A stretch of 62,555 nucleotides of DNA. It comes from Oscillospiraceae bacterium. GTDB taxonomy: Bacteria > Bacillota > Clostridia > Oscillospirales > Ruminococcaceae. Of this stretch, positions 7,076 through 15,616 are shown one piece after another (positions within the stretch are counted from its first letter, which is position 1; each line of letters starts with the position of its first letter). Position numbers and translations under genes: made by a program. Under the pieces are notes generated by a model. That model made no database searches. It saw only the letters and a list, made by a program, of their open reading frames with translations, and was not told where the DNA came from. The DNA lies in contig JAJQGT010000028.1 of NCBI GenBank assembly GCA_021201135.1, positions 1-62,555 on the forward strand, read 5' to 3'.

Positions 7076-7746
7076 GCACGACCATCAAGGGCCGCATCGT
7101 GGGCTACGATGAGCGGCGTGGGGAGCTACTGATCCGTGCGCCCTACGCCGACATCCCCACTATGATACGGCAGAACCAGAAAGAGGTTCTCGTTCAGCCG
7201 CTCGACAGCAGGCCACTCTCAGACAAACAGCGCCGAAGCTGCTACGCCATGATAGGCGAGATAGCGGACTACATGGGAGACGATAAGATTTCAGCGAAGG
7301 AATATTTGAAACTGGAGTTCATGGTGAACAACGTGAACGACCTGAGCGAGAAAATCTTCTCCCTGTCCAATGCCCCTATGAGCCTTGTAGCGGAGTTCCA
7401 GCGATTCCTGGCCCAGTTCATCGTGCGGAACAACATCCCCACCAAACGGTCTATGTTGAGCTATGTGGACGATATTCGAGACTATGTGTATTCCTGCCTG
7501 ATAAACAAGCGGTGCTGCATCTGCGGGAAGAAAGCCGACATCCATCACGTCCAGCGCATCGGCATGGGACGTGACCGGGATGACATCGTCCACGAGGGCA
7601 TGGAAGCCTTGCCCCTGTGTCGTGAGCACCACACAGAGGCCCACACGATGCCGGATGCAGAGTTTTTCGATAAGTACCATCTGGACGGCGGGGTCGTGCT
7701 GGATAAGACGCTTTGCAGGATTTACGGCCTCAAGGCAAAAAAATGA
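7072..7746 (+). CDS. Putative HNH nuclease (HNHc_6 type) with NinB-like N-terminal part
   Basis: 224 residues. The N-terminal half (PLSDKQRRSCYAMIGEIADYM) resembles NinB/recombination-mediator proteins. The C-terminal half has CCICGKK, HHVQRIGMGRDRDD and LPLCREHHTEAH, an HNH zinc-finger nuclease arrangement. Family PF16784 members are common between exonuclease and SSB genes in Firmicutes phages. Probable role in recombination intermediate processing. Confidence 0.72.
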   Translation: MSTTIKGRIVGYDERRGELLIRAPYADIPTMIRQNQKEVLVQPLDSRPLSDKQRRSCYAMIGEIADYMGDDKISAKEYLKLEFMVNNVNDLSEKIFSLSNAPMSLVAEFQRFLAQFIVRNNIPTKRSMLSYVDDIRDYVYSCLINKRCCICGKKADIHHVQRIGMGRDRDDIVHEGMEALPLCREHHTEAHTMPDAEFFDKYHLDGGVVLDKTLCRIYGLKAKK

Positions 7747-7778
7747 CCTACCCCCGGAGTTGCAGCTCCGAGGGTAGG
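7747..7778 (+). other. Intergenic hairpin
   Basis: CCTACCC and GGGTAGG with an inner CGGAG/CTCCG stem. No T-run follows, so it looks more like an mRNA processing or stability element than a terminator. The gap to the next gene (7748-7846) contains nothing else recognisable. Confidence 0.45.
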
Positions 7779-7846
7779 ACGAAAGGAAATCAATACAGAC
7801 TACGTTAACACCTGCTATTGTAGCAGAAATAGGGAGGAAAATCAAT

Positions 7847-8518
7847 ATGGCAGCGAAAACAGAAGAACGAATTATCAACATTCAGCCCATCGTTCGGCAC
7901 AAGTTCTCCGTGCGGATTGTGGGGGATTCCCCGCTCATTACCCATCAGTGGAGCGAGAAGGCCAAGAAGCAGATTCGGGACACCAAGAGCGGCGCACCGA
8001 AGGTCAAGCGGCGTGAGCCGTGCAACCCCATCGAAGAGGGTATGCGAGCGGCTTACTGGCTTACCCCCATGCCGGAAGAGTTCACCGAGGAGGCCTTCGC
8101 AAAGGCCATTGCAGAAGGCGCCCGATTCGGCGTGAAGGCCATCAGCTTCAAGCTGGCCGGAAACTCCAGCGCATACCGTCAGGGCTGGGTTAAGAATCAG
8201 ATGGCTCTCCGGCAGGCCTACTCCATCGAAGCGGATGAAAACGATCTGGTCGAGATTCACGCCCAGGATGTCTCCATCCGGGAGGATAACGTCACTGTCG
8301 GCATGGGTAGCGCAGACCTGCGCTATCGGCCTATGTTCTCCGAATGGTATGTGGATTTGGTGGTCAGCTACAGCGAGAGCGGTCAGGTAACGCTGGACGA
8401 TATTCTGTCCGTGCTGGACGCTGGCGGAGATGTCGGCGTTGGCGAGTGGCGGCCCGAAAAAGACGGGGCGTACGGACGATTTCATATCGACCGGAGCAGC
8501 GTAACGTTGCTCGGATAA
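7847..8518 (+). CDS. Phage GxGEWR-family protein (RAMP-like), unknown function
   Basis: 223 residues. Recurring family marks are VGDSPLITHQWSEKAKK near the N-terminus, ADLRYRPMF in the middle and VGVGEWRPEKDGAYGRF near the end. The glycine-rich GVGEWR loop is reminiscent of RAMP/Cas7-type RNA-recognition folds, but that is only a resemblance. Relatives sit in recombination/replication clusters of many phages. It is the last gene before the pentamer array. Confidence 0.6.
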   Translation: MAAKTEERIINIQPIVRHKFSVRIVGDSPLITHQWSEKAKKQIRDTKSGAPKVKRREPCNPIEEGMRAAYWLTPMPEEFTEEAFAKAIAEGARFGVKAISFKLAGNSSAYRQGWVKNQMALRQAYSIEADENDLVEIHAQDVSIREDNVTVGMGSADLRYRPMFSEWYVDLVVSYSESGQVTLDDILSVLDAGGDVGVGEWRPEKDGAYGRFHIDRSSVTLLG

Positions 8519-8529
8519 ACGATTATGAC

Positions 8530-9595
8530 ATGGTGAGGCAGTCGAGGTGTGGCATAACTTGGCACGGCTAGGCGAGGCCCGGCTCGGTTTGGTTCGGCAA
8601 GGCCGTCCCGGTATGTTTTCGTGGGGTAAGTTATGGCGAGTTTAGGTATGGTTTGGCCCGTAGGGGGTAAGTCAGGGCCGTTGAGGTGTGTCAGGTTCGA
8701 GCAGGGTTGTGTCGGGTCTAGCCTGGTATGGCAGTGTATGGCCGTCAGGGCGAAGCAAGTCTCGGTGGGGCGTGTCATGGTAACGTTCGGTTCGGCAGTT
8801 GTGGTTTGTCGGGTTAAGGCGAGCAGTGGCAAGGTATGGCTGGGCAGATGTGGCTAGGACGGTTGCGGCAAGGTGAGGCAAGGCTCCGCCAGGTATGGCA
8901 GTTAAGGCACGGTGAGGTAAGTCGAGGCCGGGCATGGTACGGCATAGTATGGCCGTCAGGGTAAGGTGAGCTGTGGCAAGACCAGGCGTGTTTCCGCAAG
9001 GTTTGGCAGTCATGGTTAGGTTAGGCGTGGTCTAGTAAGGCCCGGCGAGGTACATCAAGGCAGCCGAGGCGAGGTGAGATGCGGTGCGGCACAGTGGGGC
9101 AAGACAAGGCAGACAGGGTTAGGAACGCATGGCTGGGCTCGGTGTGTTTGAGTACGGCAGTCAAGGTTAGTCATGACGGGGCTGGGTCCAGTGTGTTTTG
9201 GTAAGGCAGTTAAGGCGAGGTTAGGCCTGGAAAGGCTTGGCGAGGTGCATCAAGGCAGTCATGGCATGGCTCGGTTCGGTGTATCACGGCATGGTATGGC
9301 GGGGTGCAGCGGGGCAGTTAAGGTAGGGCTTGACATGGCAAGGCAAGCTCCGGAACGGCATGGTTAGTCAGTTTTGACGGGGCAAGGTGTAACAGGGCAA
9401 GGCTCGGTAGAGCATGGTACGGCAGTTTAGGCGGGGCAGGGTACGGGTTGGCTATGTAGGGTGTGGCCCGTTAAGGCAGTTACGGTAATGTAAGGCGGGT
9501 CGTGGCACTGCTTGTCAAGGTAAGACGTGGCCCGGTAAGCCAGTCAAGGCCAGTCGTGGCAAAGTAAGGTTCGCTGTGGCGAGGCCACGCAAAAT
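8530..9595 (+). repeat. 1.07-kb degenerate pentamer array (consensus GGYNN)
   Basis: Reading in steps of five gives runs such as GGTGA GGCAA, or GGCAT GGTAC GGCAT, for about 210 units. GG recurs at 5 or 10 nt with occasional phase slips. Position 3 is nearly always C or T and position 4 often A. Unit sequences vary, so this is not a simple microsatellite. The + strand is G-rich. There is no terminator at either edge, and a normal ribosome site and gene follow at 9616. Open frames inside it are side effects of the 5-nt periodicity. Possible roles include origin, structured RNA or recombination site. Confidence 0.85.
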
Positions 9596-9615
9596 CTTTA
9601 TTACAGGAGGTTCAT

Positions 9616-10083
9616 ATGAAGTACAAATTCGCAAACGCTTATGGCATCAAAATCTCCCCCCAGGCAGCGGGAGAGGAATGCGAGCGGTTAGCCGCAACGG
9701 GGCCACTGACCCCCAAGCGGCTGCTGGATGCCAACCGGGAGGAAGATACACCGCTCCACGATGCGTTCGAGTGGGACGATGCCACCGCAGCGGAGGCATA
9801 CCGAGAAAACCAGGCGGCAAGCATCATCCGGGCTTTGGTGGTGGACGCCGAGGAGGTCGCAGACGGTGACATTCGGGCAACCGGCACCATTCGGGCCTAT
9901 GTCCGGGTCACGGATGATAGCAAGGTGTACACGCCTATCAAGGTGGCGATCAACGACGCTGACATGAGCGCACAGATGGTAGCCAACGCACGGCAGGACA
10001 TGAGGGCTTTTGTCCGCAAGTACGAAAGCCTGTGTCAACTGTCGCACATCATTTCCGAAATGAAATTACTACTCGCAGGATAA
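9616..10083 (+). CDS. Conserved phage protein upstream of SSB, unknown function
   Basis: 155 residues. The pattern KVYTPIKVAINDADMSAQMVANARQDMRAFVRKYESL is typical of a phage family found just before ssb; mixed alpha/beta with no catalytic motif. CAGGAGG precedes the ATG directly after the pentamer array, so translation starts fresh here. Likely part of the recombination module. Confidence 0.6.
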   Translation: MKYKFANAYGIKISPQAAGEECERLAATGPLTPKRLLDANREEDTPLHDAFEWDDATAAEAYRENQAASIIRALVVDAEEVADGDIRATGTIRAYVRVTDDSKVYTPIKVAINDADMSAQMVANARQDMRAFVRKYESLCQLSHIISEMKLLLAG

Positions 10084-10097
10084 GGAGGTCAACAAAC

Positions 10098-10580
10098 GTG
10101 CTGAACAAAACCATCCTCCAGGGGCGATTGGTCGCCGACCCGGAGCTGAGGTACACCCAGAGCAATACGGCGGTGCTGTCCGCCCGTATCGCTTGCGACC
10201 GGGACTTCAAGAGCAAGGACGGCAATGGGCCGACTGCCGACTTCATCAACATCGTTGCCTGGCGGCAGACCGGAGAGTTTATCAACAAATACTTCGGCAA
10301 GGGCGACATGATTCTGCTGGAGGGCCGCATCCAGGTTCGGGACTACAACGACAAGAACGGGAACAAGCGGTATGCAACCGAGGTAGTTGTCGATCATGTC
10401 TGGTTCTGTGGGAGCAAACGAGACAAGAGCAACAGCGCATCACCCAGGAACACCCAGTATCAGGATTATGCCGATGCCTACGATCAGGATTATGCTAATG
10501 CCACCGGCACCACGCCGGACTACTCCGGCACCGCTGATTTCTCCGAGCTGACAGACGATGACGGCGAGCTGCCGTTCTGA
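10098..10580 (+). CDS. ssb: Single-stranded DNA-binding protein
   Basis: 160 residues, started at the GTG preceded by AAGGAGG. The OB-fold core (about 1-105) has LNKTILQGRLVADPELRYTQ, FINIVAWRQTGEFINKYF and GDMILLEGRIQVRDY. A low-complexity linker follows, ending in the acidic tip DDDGELPF used to dock partner enzymes. It coats single strands during phage replication and supports Sak4-type annealing. Confidence 0.93.
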   Translation: MLNKTILQGRLVADPELRYTQSNTAVLSARIACDRDFKSKDGNGPTADFINIVAWRQTGEFINKYFGKGDMILLEGRIQVRDYNDKNGNKRYATEVVVDHVWFCGSKRDKSNSASPRNTQYQDYADAYDQDYANATGTTPDYSGTADFSELTDDDGELPF

Positions 10581-10594
10581 GGGGGGAGATAAGC

Positions 10595-10849
10595 GTGTAT
10601 GACGATGTGACCCTGAAAAAGTGTCCGTTTTGCGGTGGAAACGCTGATATATGGCGAATGAGCGGCAGATACGGATACTTCATGCAGGTCAAATGCTCCG
10701 TATGTGATGCAAGCTCCCGAACCTTTTACGATGGCAAAGAGGACAAAGGCGAGGACGATTATACGAAGTGGGATACTGTCGCAGCCCAGAGAGCAATAGA
10801 AGCCTGGAACCGGAGAGTTGGTGACCACAGTGGGCAACCGGATTCTTAA
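10595..10849 (+). CDS. Lar-family restriction-alleviation-like zinc protein
   Basis: 84 residues. The pattern LKKCPFCGGNADIW, KCSVC and the closing AIEAWNRRV is the signature of Lar-like phage proteins (two Cys pairs plus the ARxxWNxR tail). Lar of Rac modulates type I restriction; that activity is not demonstrated for most relatives. GTG start after GGGGGGAG; the end overlaps the replication gene. Confidence 0.75.
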   Translation: MYDDVTLKKCPFCGGNADIWRMSGRYGYFMQVKCSVCDASSRTFYDGKEDKGEDDYTKWDTVAAQRAIEAWNRRVGDHSGQPDS

Positions 10850-11642
10850 AGAAAGTATCTGCACCAGTTATTCCATAGACGGGCTTTCGTGGTTTGAGGA
10901 GGTACTCTTTTACAGACTTATCGTTAATTGCGATGATTACGGGCGATTTGATGGACGCATAGCTATCATCAAAAACAGGTTGTTCCCTCTGAAGGACAAT
11001 TTGACGCAAAAGACTGTTCAGGCGGCGATCAATAAGCTGGCGAGTGTAGGCTTGGTTACTCTGTATACGTTTGAGGGTAAGCCGTACCTGTACCTACCAT
11101 CTTGGGACCACCATCAGAACGTCAGAAATAAGCGATCAAAGTATCCAGACCCGCCTCAGAACAGTTTGAATTCAATTGACAGCAATTGTAATCAATTGAA
11201 TTCAATTGACAGCAATTGCGCTCCTAATCCAATCCTATCCGAATCCGAATCCGAATCCGAATCCGAATCTGAATCCGAATCTGAATCCGAATCCAATACT
11301 CCCCCTGCTATCGCAGGAGGGAGTATAGGGGGCAAGCCCCCCGCACCTGTGCGCCACAAGTACGGCGAGTATGGCAATGTCCTGCTTTCGGACGGTGATT
11401 TGGGGAAGCTTCAGGCGGAATTTCCCGATGATTGGCGAGACCGGATAGAGCGTCTGTCTGAGTATATGGCCTCTACCGGGAAGTCATACAAGAGCCACCT
11501 GGCTACTATTCGGAACTGGGCAAGGCGAGATCAACAAGCACCTACACGTCCCCAGCTGTCTCAGCCGCCAAAGAAAAAGAGCTGGTCGGAGATCGCTACG
11601 GAAATGGAAGCACGAATGGGGGGTAATCATGACACTCGCTGA
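10818..11642 (+). CDS. Phage replication initiator / replisome organiser
   Basis: 274 residues. The N-terminal winged-helix-like region (about 1-100; SWFEEVLFYRLIVNCDDYGRF, NLTQKTVQAAINKLASVGLV) matches phage replication proteins of the O/DnaD-like type. The middle is an acidic Ser-Glu repeat linker encoded by tandem GAATCC. The C-terminal part (about 180-274) is helical. It is followed immediately by a helicase-loader gene. The coding sequence contains repeats that could be the origin. GTG start at 10818; GTG 10827 is an alternative. Confidence 0.72.
   Translation: MVTTVGNRILKESICTSYSIDGLSWFEEVLFYRLIVNCDDYGRFDGRIAIIKNRLFPLKDNLTQKTVQAAINKLASVGLVTLYTFEGKPYLYLPSWDHHQNVRNKRSKYPDPPQNSLNSIDSNCNQLNSIDSNCAPNPILSESESESESESESESESESNTPPAIAGGSIGGKPPAPVRHKYGEYGNVLLSDGDLGKLQAEFPDDWRDRIERLSEYMASTGKSYKSHLATIRNWARRDQQAPTRPQLSQPPKKKSWSEIATEMEARMGGNHDTR
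11166..11218 (+). repeat. Two 23-bp direct repeats at 30-bp spacing inside the replication gene
   Basis: The same 23-bp segment (starting TTGAATTCAATTGACAG, ending CAATTG) occurs at 11166-11188 and 11196-11218, exactly in frame (encoding LNSIDSNC twice). Each copy holds nested CAATTG and GAATTC palindromes. AT-rich repeats within an initiator gene are a classic phage origin layout. Confidence 0.7.
11241..11294 (+). repeat. Nine tandem GAATCC/GAATCT hexamers (Ser-Glu codons)
   Basis: Seven GAATCC and two GAATCT units in a row, read as alternating Ser and Glu. They lie directly downstream of the 23-bp repeats, within the initiator gene. They may be a flexible linker, an iteron-like binding array, or both. 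Confidence 0.85.
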
Positions 11643-12213
11643 AACCGGTCAGGTAATGGACTTGCTGGAAGCAACCTACCCCCGTTTTTATGCCAATGCC
11701 GATGCGAAAAGCAAAGACATCGTATTGCAAACATGGGCATCACTGTTTGAACCATATCCCCAAGATCTTGTTTTGGCCGCTATTACAGCGCATATCGCCG
11801 CAGATACCAAGGGCTTTCCCCCATCCATCGGTCAGATCATGGCGAAGGTTCGGAAAATCACTGAGCCGGAGGAAATGCCGGAACAAGAAGCCTGGTCGCT
11901 GGTGCGGAAAGCGATAAGTCGCAGCGGATACGACAGCCGGGAAGAATTTGACAAACTGCCGCCTGTCATCCAGCAGGTCATTCACGACCCGGCACAGCTC
12001 AAGGCCTGGGCGATTGACGAAGATTTCAACGAAAACGTAGTGTCCAGCAATTTCATGCGGTCATACCGGACGAAGATGCAGAGCATCCGGGAGTTCCGGG
12101 CAATGCCGAAGGACGTTCAGGCGTTGGCGGCAAAGCTGGGGAACGGGCTGGCACTACCGGGAGAGGAGGCGGGAAGCGATGAAAAAGCGTTGCCCCCAAA
12201 AGCCGCTGGATGA
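11629..12213 (+). CDS. Helicase loader/inhibitor (SPP1 gp39-like)
   Basis: 194 residues. The helical N-terminus with LLEATYPRFYANADAKSKDIVLQTWASLFEPYPQDLVLAAI, then ADTKGFPPSIGQIMAKV, is the signature of loader proteins of the G39P family (PF11417). These bring the replicative DnaB-type helicase to the origin. No helicase gene is seen in the window, so it likely recruits the host enzyme. The start overlaps the initiator gene by 14 bp. Confidence 0.78.
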   Translation: MTLAETGQVMDLLEATYPRFYANADAKSKDIVLQTWASLFEPYPQDLVLAAITAHIAADTKGFPPSIGQIMAKVRKITEPEEMPEQEAWSLVRKAISRSGYDSREEFDKLPPVIQQVIHDPAQLKAWAIDEDFNENVVSSNFMRSYRTKMQSIREFRAMPKDVQALAAKLGNGLALPGEEAGSDEKALPPKAAG

Positions 12214-12364
12214 GCTGGGGCTGCCGCCCTGTCCGTGTAAAGACTGCACATGGACAGGCTGCGGGAGCGGGAAGGACTGCCTGAAATACCTCTCCTGGTT
12301 GAAGCAGGTATGGCGTCCCCTCTGCAACCTGGTACGCAAGGGCATGGGGTTAGAGCCGCTATGA
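12179..12364 (+). CDS. Small Cys-rich protein
   Basis: 61 residues with CPCKDCTWTGCGSGKDC, five Cys within 16 residues, likely metal-binding. GGAGG precedes the ATG, which lies inside the loader gene. The TGA overlaps the next ATG. Unknown function. Confidence 0.55.
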   Translation: MKKRCPQKPLDELGLPPCPCKDCTWTGCGSGKDCLKYLSWLKQVWRPLCNLVRKGMGLEPL

Positions 12365-12849
12365 AGATACTGGCAATCGACCCCGGCAATATCAAATCGG
12401 CCTACTGCCTGATAGACGGCGAGACGCTTCGCCCTCTGGATTTTGACATCTTGGGGAATGAAGATCTCCGGCACTACCTCCGGCAGATGCCCTTCGAGGA
12501 GGGTGACTGGGCGGCAATCGAAATGATTGCCAGCTACGGTATGCCAGTCGGCCGGGAGGTGTTTGATACCTGTCGATGGATAGGCCGATTCGAGGAGACG
12601 CTGACACGGCGGCTGCTTGCCCCGCCTACCCTGGTTTATCGGATGGAGGAGAAACAACACATCTGCCACAACAGCCGGGCCAATGACAGCAACATACGCA
12701 GAGCGCTGATAGACCGCTTCGCTACCCATGACCTGAAAACAGGCCGGGGGACGAAGAAAAACCCGGATTGGTTCTATGGTTTCCGGGCCGACATCTGGGC
12801 GGCTTACGCCGTGGCAATCACTTGTGCAGAGTTGCAAAACAGCGAATAA
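12361..12849 (+). CDS. RuvC-like Holliday junction resolvase
   Basis: 162 residues. KILAIDPGNIKSAYCLID opens the RNase H-fold core with the first catalytic Asp. IEMIASYGMPVGREVFDT supplies the Glu, and FRADIWAAYAVA the late Asp pair typical of RuvC-type phage resolvases. It resolves branched DNA before packaging. Its position after replication genes is usual. The start is an ATGA overlap. Confidence 0.8.
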   Translation: MKILAIDPGNIKSAYCLIDGETLRPLDFDILGNEDLRHYLRQMPFEEGDWAAIEMIASYGMPVGREVFDTCRWIGRFEETLTRRLLAPPTLVYRMEEKQHICHNSRANDSNIRRALIDRFATHDLKTGRGTKKNPDWFYGFRADIWAAYAVAITCAELQNSE

Positions 12850-12869
12850 ACGAAAGGAGCAAAACGATT

Positions 12870-14213
12870 ATGTCAGAACTGACCTACATCCCCATTGACA
12901 AGCTGTGGCCGCACCCGGATAACCCCAGGAAAGACCTGGGGGATGTGTCCGAGCTGGCGGACAGCATCAAGGCCAACGGCGTCCTGCAAAACCTTACCGT
13001 AGTCAAGAAGTACGGGGAGCTTACGGGAGACTTTGACGGCCACTATACCGTCATCATCGGACACCGCCGCCTGGCGGCTGCGAAGCTGGCGGGGCTGAAA
13101 GAGCTGCCTTGTGTGGTGGCCGAAATGACCTCCGGGGAGCAGCTTCAGACAATGCTCATGGAGAATATGCAGCGTTCCGATCTGACGGTCTACGAGCAGG
13201 CCCAGGGCTTTCAGATGATGCTTGACCTGGGCGCATCTGTGGATGAGATCAGCGCAGAATCCGGGTTCTCCACCTCCACCGTCCGCCGCCGTGTGAAGCT
13301 GCTGGCGCTGGACAAGGACAAGTTCAAGGCATCTGAGAGCCGGGGTGCGACCCTTCAGGACTATATGGAGCTGGACAAGGTACATGACCCGGAGCTGAAA
13401 AACAAGGTGCTGGACGCTATTGGCACCGCCAATTTCAAAAACGAACTGCGCAAGGCCCAGGATGAGGAAAAGCGACGGGAGTTCGTAAAGGCCAGGGTTG
13501 CGGATGTCAGCCCGTGGGCGACCGACATGGGTGACAAGGATACTTCGGAGTTTGCCTTTGTCCGGAGCTATTCTTGGTGGGGCTGGACAAATATGTCTGT
13601 CGTGGAAAAGCCGGAGGATGCCGACACCGTGAGCTACTACTACCATGTGAGCAATGACGGGGTAAGCATCTATATTCCCAAAGCAGAGAAGCGGGAGACC
13701 GAGGAAAGTGTTAAGCGCCGTGAGGCCCAGGAAAAACTCGAGCAGACACAGAAAATGCTCGAAGAGATCACGGCACGACACAAGGCTATGCGCCTGGAGT
13801 TTATCAAAAACTTCGGGCAGGCTGAGAAGAACCGGGATAAAATCTGCAACTTCGCCTGTGCAGCCTTTTTCACCTGTTCCAGCGGGAGCAGCCCTGACAT
13901 CATCGCAGAAATGCTCGGCCTGGACATCACCGATGATACTACCGAGGAAGAAGACATTGCTATGCTCACTGCCTGTCCCCGGAATGTTTTCTACAAGCTC
14001 CTGGTCTGCATCTGCGCTGCCTATGAGGATGGCGGTTGCAACTACTATCGTAGGGCTTGGACTGGGAACCAGTGGGTGTATACCCACTATGACAACGAGG
14101 AGATGGATGCCTGGTATACGCTCCTGACCTCCATCGGCTACGAGATGTCGGACGAAGAAAAGGCCATGCAGGACGGGACACACGAGCTGTTCTACAACGG
14201 CGAGACCGTGTGA
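12870..14213 (+). CDS. ParB/Spo0J-like DNA-binding protein
   Basis: 447 residues. The ParB N-terminal nuclease/CTPase-like fold (about 1-110) has IPIDKLWPHPDNPRKDLGDVSELADSI, VIIGHRRLAAAKLAG and MLMENMQRSDLTVYEQAQGF. A helix-turn-helix follows (SVDEISAESGFSTSTVRRRVKLL). The C-terminal half has a coiled coil (about 275-320) and an unrecognised domain. No ParA is present, so partitioning is unproven; phage relatives may act in replication or transcription. AAAGGAG precedes the ATG. Confidence 0.75.
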   Translation: MSELTYIPIDKLWPHPDNPRKDLGDVSELADSIKANGVLQNLTVVKKYGELTGDFDGHYTVIIGHRRLAAAKLAGLKELPCVVAEMTSGEQLQTMLMENMQRSDLTVYEQAQGFQMMLDLGASVDEISAESGFSTSTVRRRVKLLALDKDKFKASESRGATLQDYMELDKVHDPELKNKVLDAIGTANFKNELRKAQDEEKRREFVKARVADVSPWATDMGDKDTSEFAFVRSYSWWGWTNMSVVEKPEDADTVSYYYHVSNDGVSIYIPKAEKRETEESVKRREAQEKLEQTQKMLEEITARHKAMRLEFIKNFGQAEKNRDKICNFACAAFFTCSSGSSPDIIAEMLGLDITDDTTEEEDIAMLTACPRNVFYKLLVCICAAYEDGGCNYYRRAWTGNQWVYTHYDNEEMDAWYTLLTSIGYEMSDEEKAMQDGTHELFYNGETV

Positions 14214-14216
14214 CCT

Positions 14217-15167
14217 ATGAGTAAAGTAGTCAGAACAAAGAACGACCACCAACAGGCAGTCGTGAAGATGATGAACCGGTTAAGCCAACGGCACAGCGCA
14301 TGGGAGGTCTGGAACGACTACATCGTAATGATGGCAGAGGCAATCGCAAACGCCCTGGGTGGGCCGTACCGGGATGACCGGGAAAAGGACTACCTGAACC
14401 GCATCGGGAGGTACAGCAAGGATGAACAGCCGTTGTTCGGTGATATGTTCGCTGAGCTGGTGGATGCCTTTGAAGATGACCCACGCCAAGACTTCCTGGG
14501 GGAACTGTTTATGGCCCTGAACCTGGGGAACAACTGGAAAGGCCAGTTCTTCACCCCATACGATGTATGTTACATGATGAGCGAAATCACCTATGCAGGT
14601 GAGGTGGAGCGCCGGATTGAGAAAAACGGCTGGTGTTCAGCATATGACCCGGCCTGTGGAGCGGGAGCGACACTGATTGCCTTTGCCAATGTGTGTATGA
14701 GCCACAAAATCAACTATCAGCCCTCAGTGCTGTTTGTGGCCCAGGACATTGACCAATTGGCTGGGCTGATGTGTTACGTTCAGATCTCCATCCTGGGGTG
14801 TGCAGGGTATGTGGTGATCGACGACACGATTATCCACCCCAGCACAAGCTACGATGGGCGGGGCCTGATACCCAAGGAAGGGCCTAACGTCTGGTATACG
14901 CCGATGTACTGCACACAGATATGGAGCGGGCGCAGAGCAATAGCACAAATGGGGTTGCTGTTCCCTGGCAGCGAAAAGGCAGAGGAAACGCCGAAACCGC
15001 TGCCGAAAAGCAGCGAGGCACCAAAGGCTGCGAAGCCAAAGAAAAGGCCCTCAACTGCAAGGAAGCCGACACCAAAGCCAAAAGCAGAACGAATTGTTGA
15101 GGCCAACAAAACGTCCGAGCCGGAGCCGTTGAAGGAGATCGACACGGGACAGCTTACGTTGTTCTGA
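14217..15167 (+). CDS. HsdM-like DNA adenine methyltransferase homologue with clamp-binding tail
   Basis: 316 residues. GNNWKGQFFTPYDVCYMMS and DPACGAGAT (motif I, 144-152) mark the type I HsdM/N6-adenine methyltransferase fold and the SAM site. The catalytic motif IV (N/D-PP-Y/F), expected after the IDDTIIHPSTS segment, is not visible, so activity is doubtful. The last 60 residues are a Lys/Pro linker ending in QLTLF, a canonical beta-clamp-binding motif. It may mark or follow replicating phage DNA. Confidence 0.7.
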   Translation: MSKVVRTKNDHQQAVVKMMNRLSQRHSAWEVWNDYIVMMAEAIANALGGPYRDDREKDYLNRIGRYSKDEQPLFGDMFAELVDAFEDDPRQDFLGELFMALNLGNNWKGQFFTPYDVCYMMSEITYAGEVERRIEKNGWCSAYDPACGAGATLIAFANVCMSHKINYQPSVLFVAQDIDQLAGLMCYVQISILGCAGYVVIDDTIIHPSTSYDGRGLIPKEGPNVWYTPMYCTQIWSGRRAIAQMGLLFPGSEKAEETPKPLPKSSEAPKAAKPKKRPSTARKPTPKPKAERIVEANKTSEPEPLKEIDTGQLTLF

Positions 15168-15181
15168 AACGGGGTGACGCA

Positions 15182-15616
15182 ATGGCCAGATGGAAATGCG
15201 ACATGAACTGCTTCGAGTGCAAATTCCCTGACTGCCGGAACGGGAAGATTGACCCGGCCACAATTAGAGCGGAGAAAGAGATGCTCTATCGGGTCAACGG
15301 GCGAGAACCGCCCCCAGTTGAAGACAGGAGAAGGCCAAAGGCGGAAAAGGAAATTCGGGCAAACAAGCGGCGTCGGGCCAGAATGGAGAAATGGGGCCCA
15401 GCGTGTTACCGAATCAGAGAGCGTAGGAAGGAATCCGGGCTGACGATAACCCAATGTGCGAATCGTTACGGATGCAGTTTTGCGCACTTCAACGAAATGG
15501 AGCTGGGTGCAACCGCCCACCCTCCAGACCTGGACAAACTCGAAGACCTATTCCCAGGAATCAAAGAGGAACTACAACCACTATTCGACAAAATCAAGGA
15601 GGAAGAAAAATCATGA
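15182..15616 (+). CDS. Cys-rich plus helix-turn-helix phage protein
   Basis: 144 residues. The N-terminal Cys cluster (KCDMNCFECKFPDC) is followed by a basic stretch. A C-terminal XRE-like region contains YRIRERRKESGLTITQCANRYGC. It could be a DNA-binding regulator. The stop overlaps the next ATG. Confidence 0.5.
   Translation: MARWKCDMNCFECKFPDCRNGKIDPATIRAEKEMLYRVNGREPPPVEDRRRPKAEKEIRANKRRRARMEKWGPACYRIRERRKESGLTITQCANRYGCSFAHFNEMELGATAHPPDLDKLEDLFPGIKEELQPLFDKIKEEEKS

Noticed and set aside
8482-9367. Several open frames inside the pentamer array, on both strands
   Set aside because: They have repetitive, non-protein-like composition caused by 5-nt periodicity, lack ribosome sites, and stop codons are simply rare in GGYNN/CCNNN words.
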